From positions 1 to 45,111 of the forward strand of contig PEWV01000020.1 of the NCBI GenBank assembly GCA_002780005.1: a stretch of 45,111 bases of DNA, in the 5' to 3' direction. This stretch comes from Candidatus Aquitaenariimonas noxiae (GTDB lineage Bacteria > Omnitrophota > Gorgyraeia > Aquitaenariimonadales > Aquitaenariimonadaceae). Under the pieces are notes generated by a model that saw only the letters and a list, made by a program, of their open reading frames with translations, had not been told where the DNA came from and searched no databases. Within the stretch, counting starts at the first letter, position 1. Each line of letters begins with the position of its first letter. Both the position numbers and the translations under genes were made by a program. This document shows, piece by piece, positions 25,217 through 35,900 of this stretch.

Positions 25217-25468
25217 ATGGTGAGAGATAACGGAAATAACGGTAAAAGTAAAATGCTCTCCGCGAAAGAGATTATGGAAAGGTACGACCTTTCCTACCAA
25301 ACCATAAATCATTACACAGATTTTGGGTTATTGCCTGTATTGGTTAAAAAGGGTAATGTGCGGTTTTACGATAAAGACGTCATAGGGGAACGGATGCGCA
25401 AAATAAGGAAATTAATGGGCGAAGGGTATTCACTGCGCTTGATTCGAAAGAAACTGATCGGCATATAA
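25217..25468 (+). CDS. mini-MerR family DNA-binding protein
   Basis: This 83-residue protein is little more than a winged helix-turn-helix: LSAKEIMERYDLSYQTINHY, the wing DFGLLPVLVKKGNVRFYDKD, and RMRKIRKLMGEGYSLRLIRK. These are the MerR HTH features, but the dimerisation coiled coil and effector domain of full MerR proteins (about 120-270 residues) are missing. It is the first gene after the promoter at 25123 and may regulate its own operon through the inverted repeat at 25103-25122. An excisionase-type or architectural role is possible, but no phage genes are nearby. Confidence 0.8.
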   Translation: MVRDNGNNGKSKMLSAKEIMERYDLSYQTINHYTDFGLLPVLVKKGNVRFYDKDVIGERMRKIRKLMGEGYSLRLIRKKLIGI

Positions 25469-25474
25469 AATAAA

Positions 25475-25505
25475 CCCCGTTAGAGAACAAAGTTCTCTAA
25501 CGGGG
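25475..25505. repeat. 14-bp perfect hairpin between MerR-like and ExeA-like genes
   Basis: CCCCGTTAGAGAAC (25475-25488), loop AAA, GTTCTCTAACGGGG (25492-25505), with no mismatch. On the + strand the bases after it are TAAAAGG, the ribosome binding region of the next gene, so it lacks a U-run. On the - strand it is followed by TTTATTTTAT, so it would terminate transcripts coming from the right. On + transcripts it could block or protect translation or mRNA ends. Confidence 0.7.
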
Positions 25506-25519
25506 TAAAAGGATAATAT

Positions 25520-26389
25520 ATGAGCTATTATAAGATAATTGGTTTCGAAAAAGAGCCATTTTCGACAAGCCCGGATCCCAATTTCTTCTATTTATCCAAA
25601 GAGCACGAAAGGGCCCTGACGAACATTTTAATAGAGTTAAGGCTAAAAAGAGGCTTATCAGTGGTGCTTGGCGATGTCGGTACCGGCAAGACAAGCCTTT
25701 CCAGAAAGTTGATCCAGGATTTAAAAGTGAGAGAGGATTTCGTATTTCATATAATTCTGGATCCCTTATTTGAGAATGAAAATGTATTCCTTGCCTCATT
25801 GATAAAAAATTTCGAGATAGGGAGCGCGGATTACAGCTCGTCAACGCTTTTGGACTTGAGGGAATCGCTTGAGAAATTTCTTTTTCAGAGGGGGGTTATA
25901 GAAAATAAAACCGTTACCTTGATCATAGATGAGGCGCAAAAATTAAGCGAAAGTTCCCTGGAGATCCTCCGCGTACTTTTGAATTACGAAACAAATGAGT
26001 TTAAGCTTTTGCAAATAGTTTTGCTCGGCCAGGTGGAACTGCATTCCAAAATCATGAATATTCCAAACTTCTTCGACCGTATCAGTTTTAAATATACTTT
26101 AAACCCGCTAGATTTTGATGAGACAAAAGAAATGATCGAGTTCCGCTTGCGGCAGGCCGGTTACAGGGCTAACATGCACTTATTTTTAGACGAGGCTGTA
26201 AGGGAGATATATCAGCATAGCCAGGGTTATCCGAGGAGGATAACGATGCTCTGCCATAAGGCCTTAAAAAATTTAGTATTAAAAAACAGGTTCATAGTAG
26301 ACGCGGAATCGATTAAAGAAATAGTCGAGGAAGAGATAAGGTCGGGATGGCACAGGAAAGAGACAGCACTCCTGAAAAGCAGCTATTAA
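25520..26389 (+). CDS. ExeA/GspA-like AAA ATPase
   Basis: This 289-residue protein starts with the ExeA signature (YYKIIGFEKEPFSTSPDPNF, then YLSKEHERAL). Walker A is GDVGTGKTSLSRKL, Walker B is VTLIIDEAQKLSE, and sensor-like parts include GYPRRITMLCHKALKNL. In type II secretion GspA/ExeA is an inner-membrane ATPase that, with GspB, helps the secretin assemble through peptidoglycan. Here the C-terminal membrane helix and peptidoglycan-binding domain are absent, so only the ATPase module is present. It overlaps the next gene by 43 bp and is two genes upstream of a secretin, which supports the same role. The start is ATG 25520 with AAAGGAT upstream. Confidence 0.9.
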   Translation: MSYYKIIGFEKEPFSTSPDPNFFYLSKEHERALTNILIELRLKRGLSVVLGDVGTGKTSLSRKLIQDLKVREDFVFHIILDPLFENENVFLASLIKNFEIGSADYSSSTLLDLRESLEKFLFQRGVIENKTVTLIIDEAQKLSESSLEILRVLLNYETNEFKLLQIVLLGQVELHSKIMNIPNFFDRISFKYTLNPLDFDETKEMIEFRLRQAGYRANMHLFLDEAVREIYQHSQGYPRRITMLCHKALKNLVLKNRFIVDAESIKEIVEEEIRSGWHRKETALLKSSY

Positions 26390-27033
26390 AGCTAATAGAG
26401 AGCCCTGCCGCTGGCGGGGTGAGCCAAAAGCAGCTTAAGCGCAGCACCATTGGAAATTTTTCCATAGCGGCGCTAAAAGGGCGAATCTCTTTTTTAAGAG
26501 GAAAAATAGATTTAGAAGCGCTACTTAAAAAACCGCCCATAGACATTAAGGGCATAAATAAGGTATTAATAGTATTGGTTATTTCACTTTCGCTATACCT
26601 CGGCGGGGATTTTATAATCTCTATGGCGAACTTGAACAAGATACCAGAATTCAAGCTTGGGGAAAATATAAAGAAAACGAACGGGGGATTGCCTGAAGGT
26701 TCGGTGTTGAACAAGGGCTCCTACTACTTAGAGAAGGCTACGTCGAGAGATATCTTTAAATTCTATCAGGCGGCCCAGCCCAAACCGTCAGCTGAGGCAG
26801 CTACTAAAAAAGAAGAGCGGGCTGAACCGAAAATAAACGATCTTATAAGAGATTTCAAACTTGTAGGCATAGCGTGGTCGGATAACCCTGACGCCATGAT
26901 CGAAGACGGCAATACAAAGCAGATACATTTTCTTAAACGAGGCGATAAGATAGGGAAGGACATAAAGGTAGAAGCTATATTCAAGGACAAGGTTATCTTA
27001 TCAAGCGAAGGCGAAGAGGCGGAGCTTAGGTAA
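26347..27033 (+). CDS. GspC/PilP-like inner-membrane protein of a secretin system
   Basis: This 228-residue protein has a basic cytoplasmic tail (1-70), one membrane helix (about 72-92, KVLIVLVISLSLYLGGDFII), a linker rich in Pro, Ala, Glu and Lys (143-163), and a C-terminal region (165-228) with FKLVGIAWSDNPDAMIED, IHFLKRGDKI and KVEAIFKDKVILSS. This is the pattern of the HR domain of GspC and the related PilP domain, which binds the N0 domain of the secretin in the periplasm. It overlaps the ATPase gene by 43 bp and lies 2 bp before the secretin. GspC proteins are about 270-300 residues; this one lacks a PDZ or coiled coil at its end. Confidence 0.82.
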   Translation: MAQERDSTPEKQLLKLIESPAAGGVSQKQLKRSTIGNFSIAALKGRISFLRGKIDLEALLKKPPIDIKGINKVLIVLVISLSLYLGGDFIISMANLNKIPEFKLGENIKKTNGGLPEGSVLNKGSYYLEKATSRDIFKFYQAAQPKPSAEAATKKEERAEPKINDLIRDFKLVGIAWSDNPDAMIEDGNTKQIHFLKRGDKIGKDIKVEAIFKDKVILSSEGEEAELR

Positions 27034-27035
27034 AA

Positions 27036-28835
27036 ATGCGAAGATCAAAAGTCAAAAATTATATTATATTATTTTCATTTATCCTGCCGATCCTCTCGAG
27101 CAATCTTGTTTTAACGGCAGAGGAAGAGGTTGTCGGCGATAGCAGACAGGAAGAGGTTTTTGGCGATAACAAGCAGGAAGAAATTGCCGGCGATAGCAAA
27201 CAGCAGGTAGCCAGCCTGATCCCGGAGGCAATTACTGTCCCTGCAATCGTTGACATGTCTCAACGAATAACATTGGACCTGCGAAACATGGAAGTGGTGG
27301 ATGCGCTGAAGTATCTCGCCCTAAAAAGCGGAATGAATATAGTTACCGGCAAGACGGTTTCGGGCAGGGTCACTTTCCAGCTCAAAGACGTGCCGCTGCA
27401 AGACGTGTTTGATATGGTGCTTCTTAGTAATGAGCTTGCCTATGAAAAGCGGGGAGACATTTTTTATGTCATGACAGACAAGGAATATGAAGGCAAGTTC
27501 GGCGAAAGATTTTCCGATGCCCGTACGGTAAAAATATTCCGGTTAAGGTACGCTATACCTGAAAAGGCGTTTGATTTGCTGGATACCCTTAAAAGTAAAG
27601 TCGGGCGCATCCTGGTCGACCAGGAATCAGGCACCGTATTAATTATGGATACGGCTGAAAATATTAAAAAGATGGAAGAGGCATTGGATATCTTAGAGAA
27701 AAAACCAAGCGTAACTGTTTTTAATCTGAAGTACGCGAACGCCAAGGATGTAGAAGAACAACTAAGGGTTCAATTAGACGATAAAAAGGTAGGGTCCATC
27801 AGGGCGGATGAGCGTAGCAACCAGGTAATCGTGCAAACATTGGCCGAACGAATGGGTGATGTGGAAAAAATGATCGGGGCGTTGGACAGAAAGACAAAAG
27901 AAGTTTTAATAGACGCGAAGATCGTAAAGATCCAGGTTTCAGACAATCTTGCCGAAGGGCTCGAGTGGGAAGGGATCTTTAAAAATCTTAATAGTGCAGG
28001 CGCATTTGTCGGTAGCCATCCTTACGACGCGCTTTACCGAACAGGCCAAAGTTTTATAGATCTCTATTTGCACAGGCAGGATATCAAAGATATAAGCGGC
28101 CAGACCTTGGAATTTGCCGATCTCCCAAAAGCCGGCACTACAAGCGCATGGCCCGGAAAAGTTTATTTTGGCGTCGCGGATAAGGTTGAAGGAGTAATGC
28201 AGTATTTGCAAACACTCGGAGACACCAAACTTCTTTCCAATCCGACATTAGCGGTCGTAAATAACCAGGAGGCAAGGATACATATAGGTAGGCGCGAAGC
28301 TTATATTACTACTACAACTACTTCAGGCCAGACGACCGTTACCACTGCTGAAGAGGTGACCTTTATAGATGTCGGGATACAATTGGCGGTTACGCCTACT
28401 ATTAACGACGATGGTTTTATTACAATGAAAGTGAAGCCTGAAGTGAGCAGTGTTGTAGACATCCTTACCACCCCCAGTAAAAATCAGATCCCGATTATAG
28501 ATACTTCTACTGCCGAGACAACGGTTATGGTAAAAGACGGTACTACTATTATAATAGGCGGCCTGCGCGGAGAAGAAGATACTCAAGCCATTACCCGCGT
28601 TCCTGTGCTGGGGGCGTTGCCGCTCTTTGGCCACCTTTTTAGTTCGCAAACTAAAGGAAAAAAGAAGAGCGAATTACTTGTTATGATAACCCCGCATCTT
28701 ATTACAGGGGAAAGGCTGACAACGGGTGAGTATGAGCCGGAGCAGGAGCAGGTAAAGCCTGATAAGGAATATGACAAGTTTGAGCCCGCTGAAATGAAAC
28801 CCGGCGAATTAAAACTCAAACCTTATCTTGACTAA
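27036..28835 (+). CDS. secretin (GspD/PilQ family)
   Basis: This 599-residue protein has a signal peptide (IILFSFILPILSSNLVLTA), an acidic spacer of three 9-residue repeats, and N domains: an STN/N0-like unit (LDLRNMEVVDALKYLALKSG), then two N1-type units starting VKIFRLRYAIPEKAFDLLDT and VTVFNLKYANAKDVEEQL. The C-terminal secretin core contains LLSNPTLAVVNNQEARIHIG, TTVMVKDGTTIIIGG and the signature VPVLGALPLFGHLFSS. It forms the multimeric outer-membrane channel. No lipobox or S-domain is obvious, so a pilotin cannot be predicted. It follows the GspC-like gene by 2 bp. No GspE, GspF or pseudopilin gene is nearby. Confidence 0.95.
   Translation: MRRSKVKNYIILFSFILPILSSNLVLTAEEEVVGDSRQEEVFGDNKQEEIAGDSKQQVASLIPEAITVPAIVDMSQRITLDLRNMEVVDALKYLALKSGMNIVTGKTVSGRVTFQLKDVPLQDVFDMVLLSNELAYEKRGDIFYVMTDKEYEGKFGERFSDARTVKIFRLRYAIPEKAFDLLDTLKSKVGRILVDQESGTVLIMDTAENIKKMEEALDILEKKPSVTVFNLKYANAKDVEEQLRVQLDDKKVGSIRADERSNQVIVQTLAERMGDVEKMIGALDRKTKEVLIDAKIVKIQVSDNLAEGLEWEGIFKNLNSAGAFVGSHPYDALYRTGQSFIDLYLHRQDIKDISGQTLEFADLPKAGTTSAWPGKVYFGVADKVEGVMQYLQTLGDTKLLSNPTLAVVNNQEARIHIGRREAYITTTTTSGQTTVTTAEEVTFIDVGIQLAVTPTINDDGFITMKVKPEVSSVVDILTTPSKNQIPIIDTSTAETTVMVKDGTTIIIGGLRGEEDTQAITRVPVLGALPLFGHLFSSQTKGKKKSELLVMITPHLITGERLTTGEYEPEQEQVKPDKEYDKFEPAEMKPGELKLKPYLD
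27123..27203 (+). repeat. 27-bp tandem repeat, three units, at the secretin N-terminus
   Basis: Units at 27123-27149, 27150-27176 and 27177-27203 encode EEVVGDSRQ, EEVFGDNKQ and EEIAGDSKQ. They follow directly on the predicted signal peptide and make a short acidic spacer before the N0 domain. Confidence 0.85.
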
Positions 28836-28858
28836 TTCTCTATAGTGGATGGTATAAT
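28828..28858 (+). promoter_or_regulatory. possible promoter for the coiled-coil gene pair
   Basis: TTGACT (28828-28833) and a perfect TATAAT (28853-28858) flank a 19-base spacer. The -35 overlaps the last codons and stop of the secretin gene. The long spacer is unusual for plain sigma70 promoters but is known for MerR-activated ones. The next gene starts 22 bases after the -10 box. Confidence 0.45.
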
Positions 28859-28880
28859 ATATATGTTATGGGAGAATGCC

Positions 28881-29975
28881 ATGAATAAAAAAATAATACT
28901 TATATTATCAAGCATTACACTTACCCTGTTTTTTATAAGATCGGACCTTGCGCGCGCCCTGTCATTAGATGATATAAATCCCGTGAAAGCCAAAGAATAT
29001 AGAACGCAGCTCGAAGAAAAGAATAAAGAATATGATGAATTACTCAAGCTGAACAAAAAACTCCAAGAGCTCATAAAAGACCTGCAGGACAAAAATGCAG
29101 TGCTAGCCAGAGATTACGAGAAACTCAAAATTGACCAGGAGAACATTCTAATTCAATCGAGAAAGCTATTGGAAGAGAAGAAGACATTTACCGTGAGCAC
29201 AGATGCTTATAATAAGCTTGCCGAAGAGAGGGAGGCATTAAACAATAAGGAAGAAGCAATGGCTCAGGAGAACAAGACACTCCAACAAAATATAGATCAG
29301 TTGAAAATGCATTTTAGTGAACTTACAGCGGAAGCGGGCCGATTAGAAAAGCTTTTGGCCGAAGAGCAGTCTGACGAAGGCGCAAAAGTTAAAAAGATCG
29401 AAGAAGGACTTAAGATCAAATATTCCAGCCTGGGCAACGAAGTTGATTTGCTTAAAAAAGAAAATTCAAAGCTGAGTAAAGAGCTAGTTAACGCCAGAAA
29501 AAGCACGACGCTTTTAGAGCGTGGAAAAGTAAAATTAGAACAGGAAGGCCAGGTATTAAAAAACGATTTAGGCAGGCTGGAGGCCGAGCACAAGGAGACA
29601 GAAGAGCAGAATAGATTTTATTCTAGCGAGGTAAAGGAATTTCCTTCGAAGTTTACCGATATGGCGCGTCATAACCAAGAGCTTGTCAGAGAAACCGCGG
29701 ATATGCATTATAATTTGGGCGTTTTTTATGTAAAAAGTAAAGAATATAGGCGCGCTACAAGGGAATTCGAGAAAGTTCTTGAATTGAAGCCCGAACACCC
29801 TTACGCAAATTACAATTTAGGCTATATATATGCGGAGTACTTAGTGGATAGGCCGTTAGCTATTAAGTATTTCAAAAACTACCTCAATTATGCCCCTGAC
29901 GCTAAGGACGCGGACTGGGTAAGGAGGTATATCCTGACTTGGGAGGCGTGGCAGGGCAAGGAGATGCCGAAGTGA
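28881..29975 (+). CDS. exported coiled-coil protein with C-terminal TPR repeats
   Basis: With the ATG at 28881 (GGAG seven bases upstream) this is a 364-residue protein with a signal peptide (IILILSSITLTLFFIRSD, likely cut after ARA). A charged coiled coil runs from about residue 30 to 265 with many Glu/Lys heptads (QLEEKNKEYDELLKLNKKLQ). Near the end are TPR units: DMHYNLGVFYVKSKEYRRAT followed by FEKVLELKPEHPYANYNLGY. The TPR part suggests protein binding in the periplasm. It overlaps the next gene by GTGA, so it probably acts with the giant coiled-coil protein. An ATG-less extension to 28845 is possible but has no binding site. Confidence 0.82.
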   Translation: MNKKIILILSSITLTLFFIRSDLARALSLDDINPVKAKEYRTQLEEKNKEYDELLKLNKKLQELIKDLQDKNAVLARDYEKLKIDQENILIQSRKLLEEKKTFTVSTDAYNKLAEEREALNNKEEAMAQENKTLQQNIDQLKMHFSELTAEAGRLEKLLAEEQSDEGAKVKKIEEGLKIKYSSLGNEVDLLKKENSKLSKELVNARKSTTLLERGKVKLEQEGQVLKNDLGRLEAEHKETEEQNRFYSSEVKEFPSKFTDMARHNQELVRETADMHYNLGVFYVKSKEYRRATREFEKVLELKPEHPYANYNLGYIYAEYLVDRPLAIKYFKNYLNYAPDAKDADWVRRYILTWEAWQGKEMPK

Positions 29976-32900
29976 AAAAACAGAAAACTTTATTAATTTT
30001 GCCCGCACTTTTAATATTTATAGAGATCATATTTCTTCACAGTTACACCTTAGCGCAGGTTGGTAGCGTCGCTGCAAAAGAGATTATTCCTATAGAAAAA
30101 AATCACGTTTATATGCTTCCCCTGGGCGCGCAAGACGGAGCTAAAAGAGGGAATATCGTCGAAATACTTCGCGATGGAGTTAAGGTCGCCGAAGCTAAGC
30201 TGATATCTGTAATTAATGAGAGCTCTGTAGCAGAAGTTGTTACTATGTTTGACGTAAAGGAGATATTGGGCTCTGACACGGTTCGGATATCGCCCAAAAG
30301 CCCTGCCGAGGAAGCAGCGCAGATAGAAAAAGAAAAATTGGGAACGCCTTATGAAGAATCCTCCGCGGAAACTGTCATCCAGGAAGAAATGCCCGCGAGG
30401 GAAATACCCCTTAAACAAGTAAGCGATAAATTAGAATATCTCACTTATCAGATAACGACTTTTAAGGACCAGCTGAAGAGCAAAGAGACAGCGATAAATT
30501 CTCTCACTAAAGAAAAGGCTGAACTTAAAAGCCTTCTTGACAAAAAAGATCAGAAAGAAAATGAATTAGAAAAAGAGATCGCGCACTTAAAGGACGCTGT
30601 CAAAGCCATGCAAACCGCGGATTCGGAAAAGATCAGAACGATCAAAGAGCCTCTTCAGGCCAAGATAACATCCTTGGAGACCGAACTGCAGGGATTAAAA
30701 AATTCTACCAGCAGCCAAATGACGGGGCTGGCGAATAAAATAAAGGACAATGAATCTCTTGCCAGTGTTCTTTCCAGGGAGAAGTCCAATCTCGAAAGCG
30801 TTGTAGAGCAAAAAAATCAAAAGATCGCAACCCTGGAGGATGCAATTTCAGATATGAAAAAAGAGCTGAGCAACGCGAAGGTTTCGGTTGATGAGCAGCT
30901 CAATCAGGCTAAAGATCCCCTTAGGGAAAGGATAAATAGGCTTACGGTAGAAATGGCAGCCTTGGAAGACGACAGCAAGGACAAAGTCAACACCTTAAGA
31001 AACCAGTACAAAGAAGAGCTTGATCTAAAAGAGCAGCAATGGCAAAGCAAACTTGAGGCGCAAAGATTGGAATCCGAGCATAATCTTGTCCAACAGCAAC
31101 AAGAATTAGAGAAAAAATTTACTTTTGAACGGACTCAGATGCAGGATAAGATAAGCGCGCAAGAGAGCATCATAGCGAGCATTAAGACCGAGCTGAATGC
31201 CACGTCTACTTCAGTTCCTGAGAAGGTAAGGGCAGCCGAACAGCCGCTTCAGACGAGAATAGATAAATTGACAGCCGATCTTGCCTCGGCCCAGGAAGAT
31301 TCACAGAAGAGAATCAACCTGATAAGGAACCAAGCAAATCAAGACCTCGTTGCGAAAGACCAACAGTGGCAGGCCAAGCTGGATTCTCTAAAAAAAGACT
31401 ATGAGCAGAAATTGATTGATCAACAAGGTCTTTTGGCCAAGCAATCTGCTTTGCAGCAGGACCAGGACCAGGCAAAAATAAGTTCGTTAGAAAAAAGCCT
31501 AAAAAATTTAACGGATACAAGTACAAGCCAGTCGGCATCCTATAACGAGCAAGCAAAGAATAAGGATTTAATGATAGCTACCCTGGCCAAAGAAAAGTCC
31601 GACCTCAGAGGCATCCTTGACCAGAGGGAACAGAAGATAAAGGAATTAGACGGCCTTGTAAACGCCCTTAAAGATGAGGTCAAGTCTACCAAGGATTCGA
31701 TGGCAGAAAAAATGAAATCTGCCGAACAGCCGCTTCAGGAACGGATAGCACAGCTTAATTCCGAGATTACATCGGCGCAGGAGCAGCATCAGAAACAGCT
31801 CGTGTCGTTTAAAGACCAGTCGAGCCAGATTGTTGCCGCAAAAGACCAAGAATGGCAGGGTAAATTAAACAGTTTAAAACAGGAATATGAGCAAAAGCTG
31901 CTTCTCGAGCAGCAGGCGTCTGAAAAAGCGATCGCCCTAGTAAAGGATGAGCTCGCATCAGTGAAGGTGTCGGTTGACAACAAAGTGCAATTAGAGAAAG
32001 AGCCGCTTCAGCAGAGAGTTAATCAGTTGGCAGCTGAGTTAGTATCATTGCAAACGCAATCACAAAATCAGATAGGCATAATAAAAAATCAATCTGCAAA
32101 AGATGTTGCTTTGAAAGAGCAGGAATGGCAGGCAAAGTTAGACGCGATAAAAAAAGACTATGAGCAGAAACTCACCCAGCAGCAAGATGCCGCGAATAAA
32201 CAGATCGTTGCTCTGAACGGACAACTTAGCTCGGCAAATTCGTCCGTAGCCGATAAGGTTAGATTGGCTAAAGAGCCTATGCAAGAGCGTATAGACCAAT
32301 TGACGTCCCAGTTGACCGGTATAACAAAAGAATCCCAGGATAAGATCAGCCTTGCGGAATCGAAATACCAGGAAGCGCTCACGGCCAGGGATAAAGAATG
32401 GCAGGCAAGATTAGACACGCTCGTGAAAGATTATGAACAAAAATCAGCCCGCGAGCAGGATGTCTCGAAAAAGCAAATCGCCCTGCTGGAAGGTGAGCTT
32501 AATTCTGTGATGAGCGCCATTCCAAAAAAGGTGAAATTAGTTCAGCAGCCGCTTCAGCAAAAGATTGACCAATTAACCGCTGAGCTATCTAGCGCAACAA
32601 AGGAATCTCAGGACAGGATCGCGCTGGCTGAAAGCAATGCCCAACAAAATATTGCTGCCAAGGACAAGGAATGGCAGGCAAAAATAGAGCAGATCACAAA
32701 AGGATATGAACAGAAATTGGCCCAGCGCGAGGCAGATTCCGCAAAACAGTTTGATGCCCAGCAGAATCAGGCAAATCTTAAAATAATATCCCTGGAAAGC
32801 GCCGTTAAAGAGGCTGGAAGCAGCGCGGATGCGCAGATAACCGTATTAAAATCGCAGATCAAAGATAAAGAAGCCGCTCTTGCTTCTCTTGTGAGCGACA

Positions 32901-35900
32901 AATCCAAACTGGACAACTCGCTTAAGCAAAATCAACAAACAATCACTGAATTGCAGAATACGGTTACAAGTTTAAAAGAGCATGTGAAGTCCACAATGGA
33001 CTCCATGCCGAGCAAAATAGAATCGGCAAAGCAGCCTCTCCAGCAAAAGATCGATCAGCTGACAACAGAACTTGCCTCGGCAAAGAAAACATACGATGAA
33101 AGCATAGCCTCGGCCCAGAAAAAGGCCCAGGATGATATGTCACTGAACGCCAAAGCTTGGCAGGACAAGCTCGACGCAATAACTAAGGATTATGAACAAA
33201 AGTTAGCCCTTCAAAAAGATGATGCAACCAAACAGCTTAGCATGCAGCAAAGCCAGATGCAGGGCAATATCGCAGCGCTGCAGGAGTCTAATGCAAAATT
33301 AAACGAGGACCTCAAGGCAACGCTTGCTTCAATTCCTGAAAAAATACGGTTAGCCAAGGAGCCGCTTCAGCAAAGGATAGATCAATTAACCTCTGATGCA
33401 GCTTCGATGGACAAGGAATATCAGGGGAAGGTCAGCCTTGCCGAAAGCAAAGCCAAAGAAGAATCTGCGGCGAAGGAAAAAGAATGGCAGGCCGAACTTG
33501 ATACGTTAGTGAAAGATTATGAACAGAAGCTCGCCATGCAAAAAAATGAAAGCGCCAAACAGCTTACAGCCCAACAAAGCCAGACGCAGGGCAATATCAC
33601 AGCCTTGCAGGGCACTATTAACAAATTAAACGAAGAAGTCAATGCTGCAAGAAATTCTTTGCAAGAGCAGGTGAATTCAGCGAAGCAACCCCTTCAAGAA
33701 AGGGTGGATCAGCTGACAACAGAACTTGCCGCGGCAAAGAAAACATACGATGAAAGCATAGCCTCGGCCCAGAAAAAGGCCCAGGATGATATATCGCTGA
33801 ACGCGAAAACTTGGCAGGACAAGCTCGACGCGACAATAAAGACTTATGAACAAAAGCTAGCTATACAAAAAGACGACTCAGCAAAGCAATTCGGTTTGCA
33901 ACAGAACCAGCTGCAGGCGCGCATAACCACCCTGGAACGGGAATTGAAGGATCTGGGCAGCAGCTCGGATAATCAAGTAACCGCCATAAAAAAGCAGTTA
34001 AACGAGAAAGATACGCTCATATCATCGGTTACGAACGAAAACGCAAGCCTTAAAGGCGTTGTAAGCCAAAGAGAACAAAAACTTACATCGTTGCAGGATA
34101 GCTTGACAACCTTGAATAGCGAAATATCTGCTAACGCGCAGCAGTGGCAGAGCAGATTAGATGCCCTTGTGAAAGAGTATGAACAGAGGCTGGCGCAGCA
34201 AAGAGAGGATTCCGCAAAAGAGCTCGCGCTTGAAAGCGGAAAGGCCCAGGAGAAAATAGCTTCCCTGGAAGAGACAGTCAAAAATTTAAAAGGTACTGCT
34301 GACAGCCAGGTAGCTTCGCTAGGAAATAAATTAGCCGAAAAAGAAAATCTTGTAGCCTCACTAACAAAGGAAAAAACAGACACAGAAGCCGCTCTCAGGT
34401 TAAAAGAGGGGCAGCTTATTTCCCTGCAGGATACCATCTCTACCTTAAATAAAGACATGTCATCAGGTAACCAGCAGTGGCAGGTTAAATTCGACGCCCT
34501 AAAGCAGTCATATGAACAAAAACTGGCACAAGCCGCGCAAGACTCAGAAAAAGCGTTCGCCGCTCAAAAGGACGAGGCCCAGAGCAAGATCACATCCTCA
34601 GAAACCGAACTGGCATCTCTTAAATCTAACGCTGCAGCCCAGATAAGCTCTCTTAGCGCTAAATTGTCCGAAAAAGAAGCCCTCATTAGCTCCTTGACGA
34701 AGGAGAAAGATAATCTTAAAAGCGAGCGAGACGCGCGCGACAAGAGAGTCGCGGAATTGCAAAATACCGTAGAGGCTTTAAAAGAAGAAATGAATGCCAC
34801 AGTTGCTTCAGCCGAAAACAAAATGCAGCTTACCAAACAACCATTACAGGAAAGGATAGACAGGCTGACTTCGGAAATAGCGTCGCTAAGTAATGATTAT
34901 CAAACAAAACTGGCCGCTATCGAGAAGCAGTCACAGGACAAGATCGAGGCCATTAACAAGGATTACCAGGATAAATTTGTTAAGCAGCAGCAAGACTCCA
35001 ATGCAAATTTAGCCGTCCAGAAAAATGAGATGCAGGAAAGGATGGCATTTTTGGTATCAGACCTTGCCAGGGCCAAGGAAGTATCAGACAAATTAGCTTC
35101 TCAACTAAATGAAAAGGATTCTTTGATAACATCGCTTAACGGAGAGGTTTCGAAATTGACGGCTAATTTAAATCAGAAGGAAACAGAGGCCCTAGCCCTA
35201 AAGAATACGATTTCAAACCTTGAGGTCCAAGTAAAATCCACTACGGAATCAGTTGACGGTAAGGTGAAGTCTGCAGAAGAGCCTCTTAAGGATAGGCTAA
35301 ACCAGCTTACGTCGGACCTGTCAGCAATAGACGGTAATTATAAAAGCAAGCTAGCCTACTCAGAAAAGCAATGGCAGGATAAGTTAGACACAACTACTAA
35401 GGAATATGAGGCAAAACTGGCAAAACAAACCGAAGATGCCAACGCAGCGCTTGCGACCGAAAGAAGCCAGATGCAGGAAAGAACAACGTTTTTAGTTACG
35501 GACCTTGCTAAATCAAAGGATATGGTAGATAAATTGTCAGCGCAATTGAGGGATAAGGAAGCTACTCTCGCTTCGCTAAATACTAGCACTAGCTCAAACG
35601 AAGAAAAAGTGTCCAGCCTGCAGAAAACAGTCGATAGCCTGAATAAGGAGCTCGCATCAAGGGACCAAGAATGGCAGGAAAAGCTTGATGCACTAAAACA
35701 GGAATATGAGCAGAAGATATCCGCGAAAGAGGCGGACCTGGCCAGTCAGGGAGTTCAAGAGCAAAGCCAGATGCAGGAAAGAATAGCTCTGTTAGAAAAA
35801 GAACTTAAAGATTTAGGCGGTATAACAGACAGCCGTATAGCTTCGTTTAAGACTCAACTCAAAGACAAAGATTCGGTTATTGCCGCACTCAGTGATGAAA

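Noticed and set aside
25475-25505. Hairpin as a + strand terminator of the MerR-like gene
   Set aside because: No T-run follows it on the + strand, and the next gene's ribosome binding site comes immediately after.
29939-29971. TTG start 11 codons upstream for the giant gene
   Set aside because: It would put a Gly-rich, charged stretch before the signal peptide; the GTG at 29972 has AAGGAG at good spacing and a stop-start overlap.
33973-34458. Minus-strand frames within the coiled-coil giant (also at 34564-34836, 35854-36156, 37357-37746)
   Set aside because: They are Ser/Phe/Leu-rich mirrors of Glu/Lys/Ala-rich coiled-coil codons and have no start signals.
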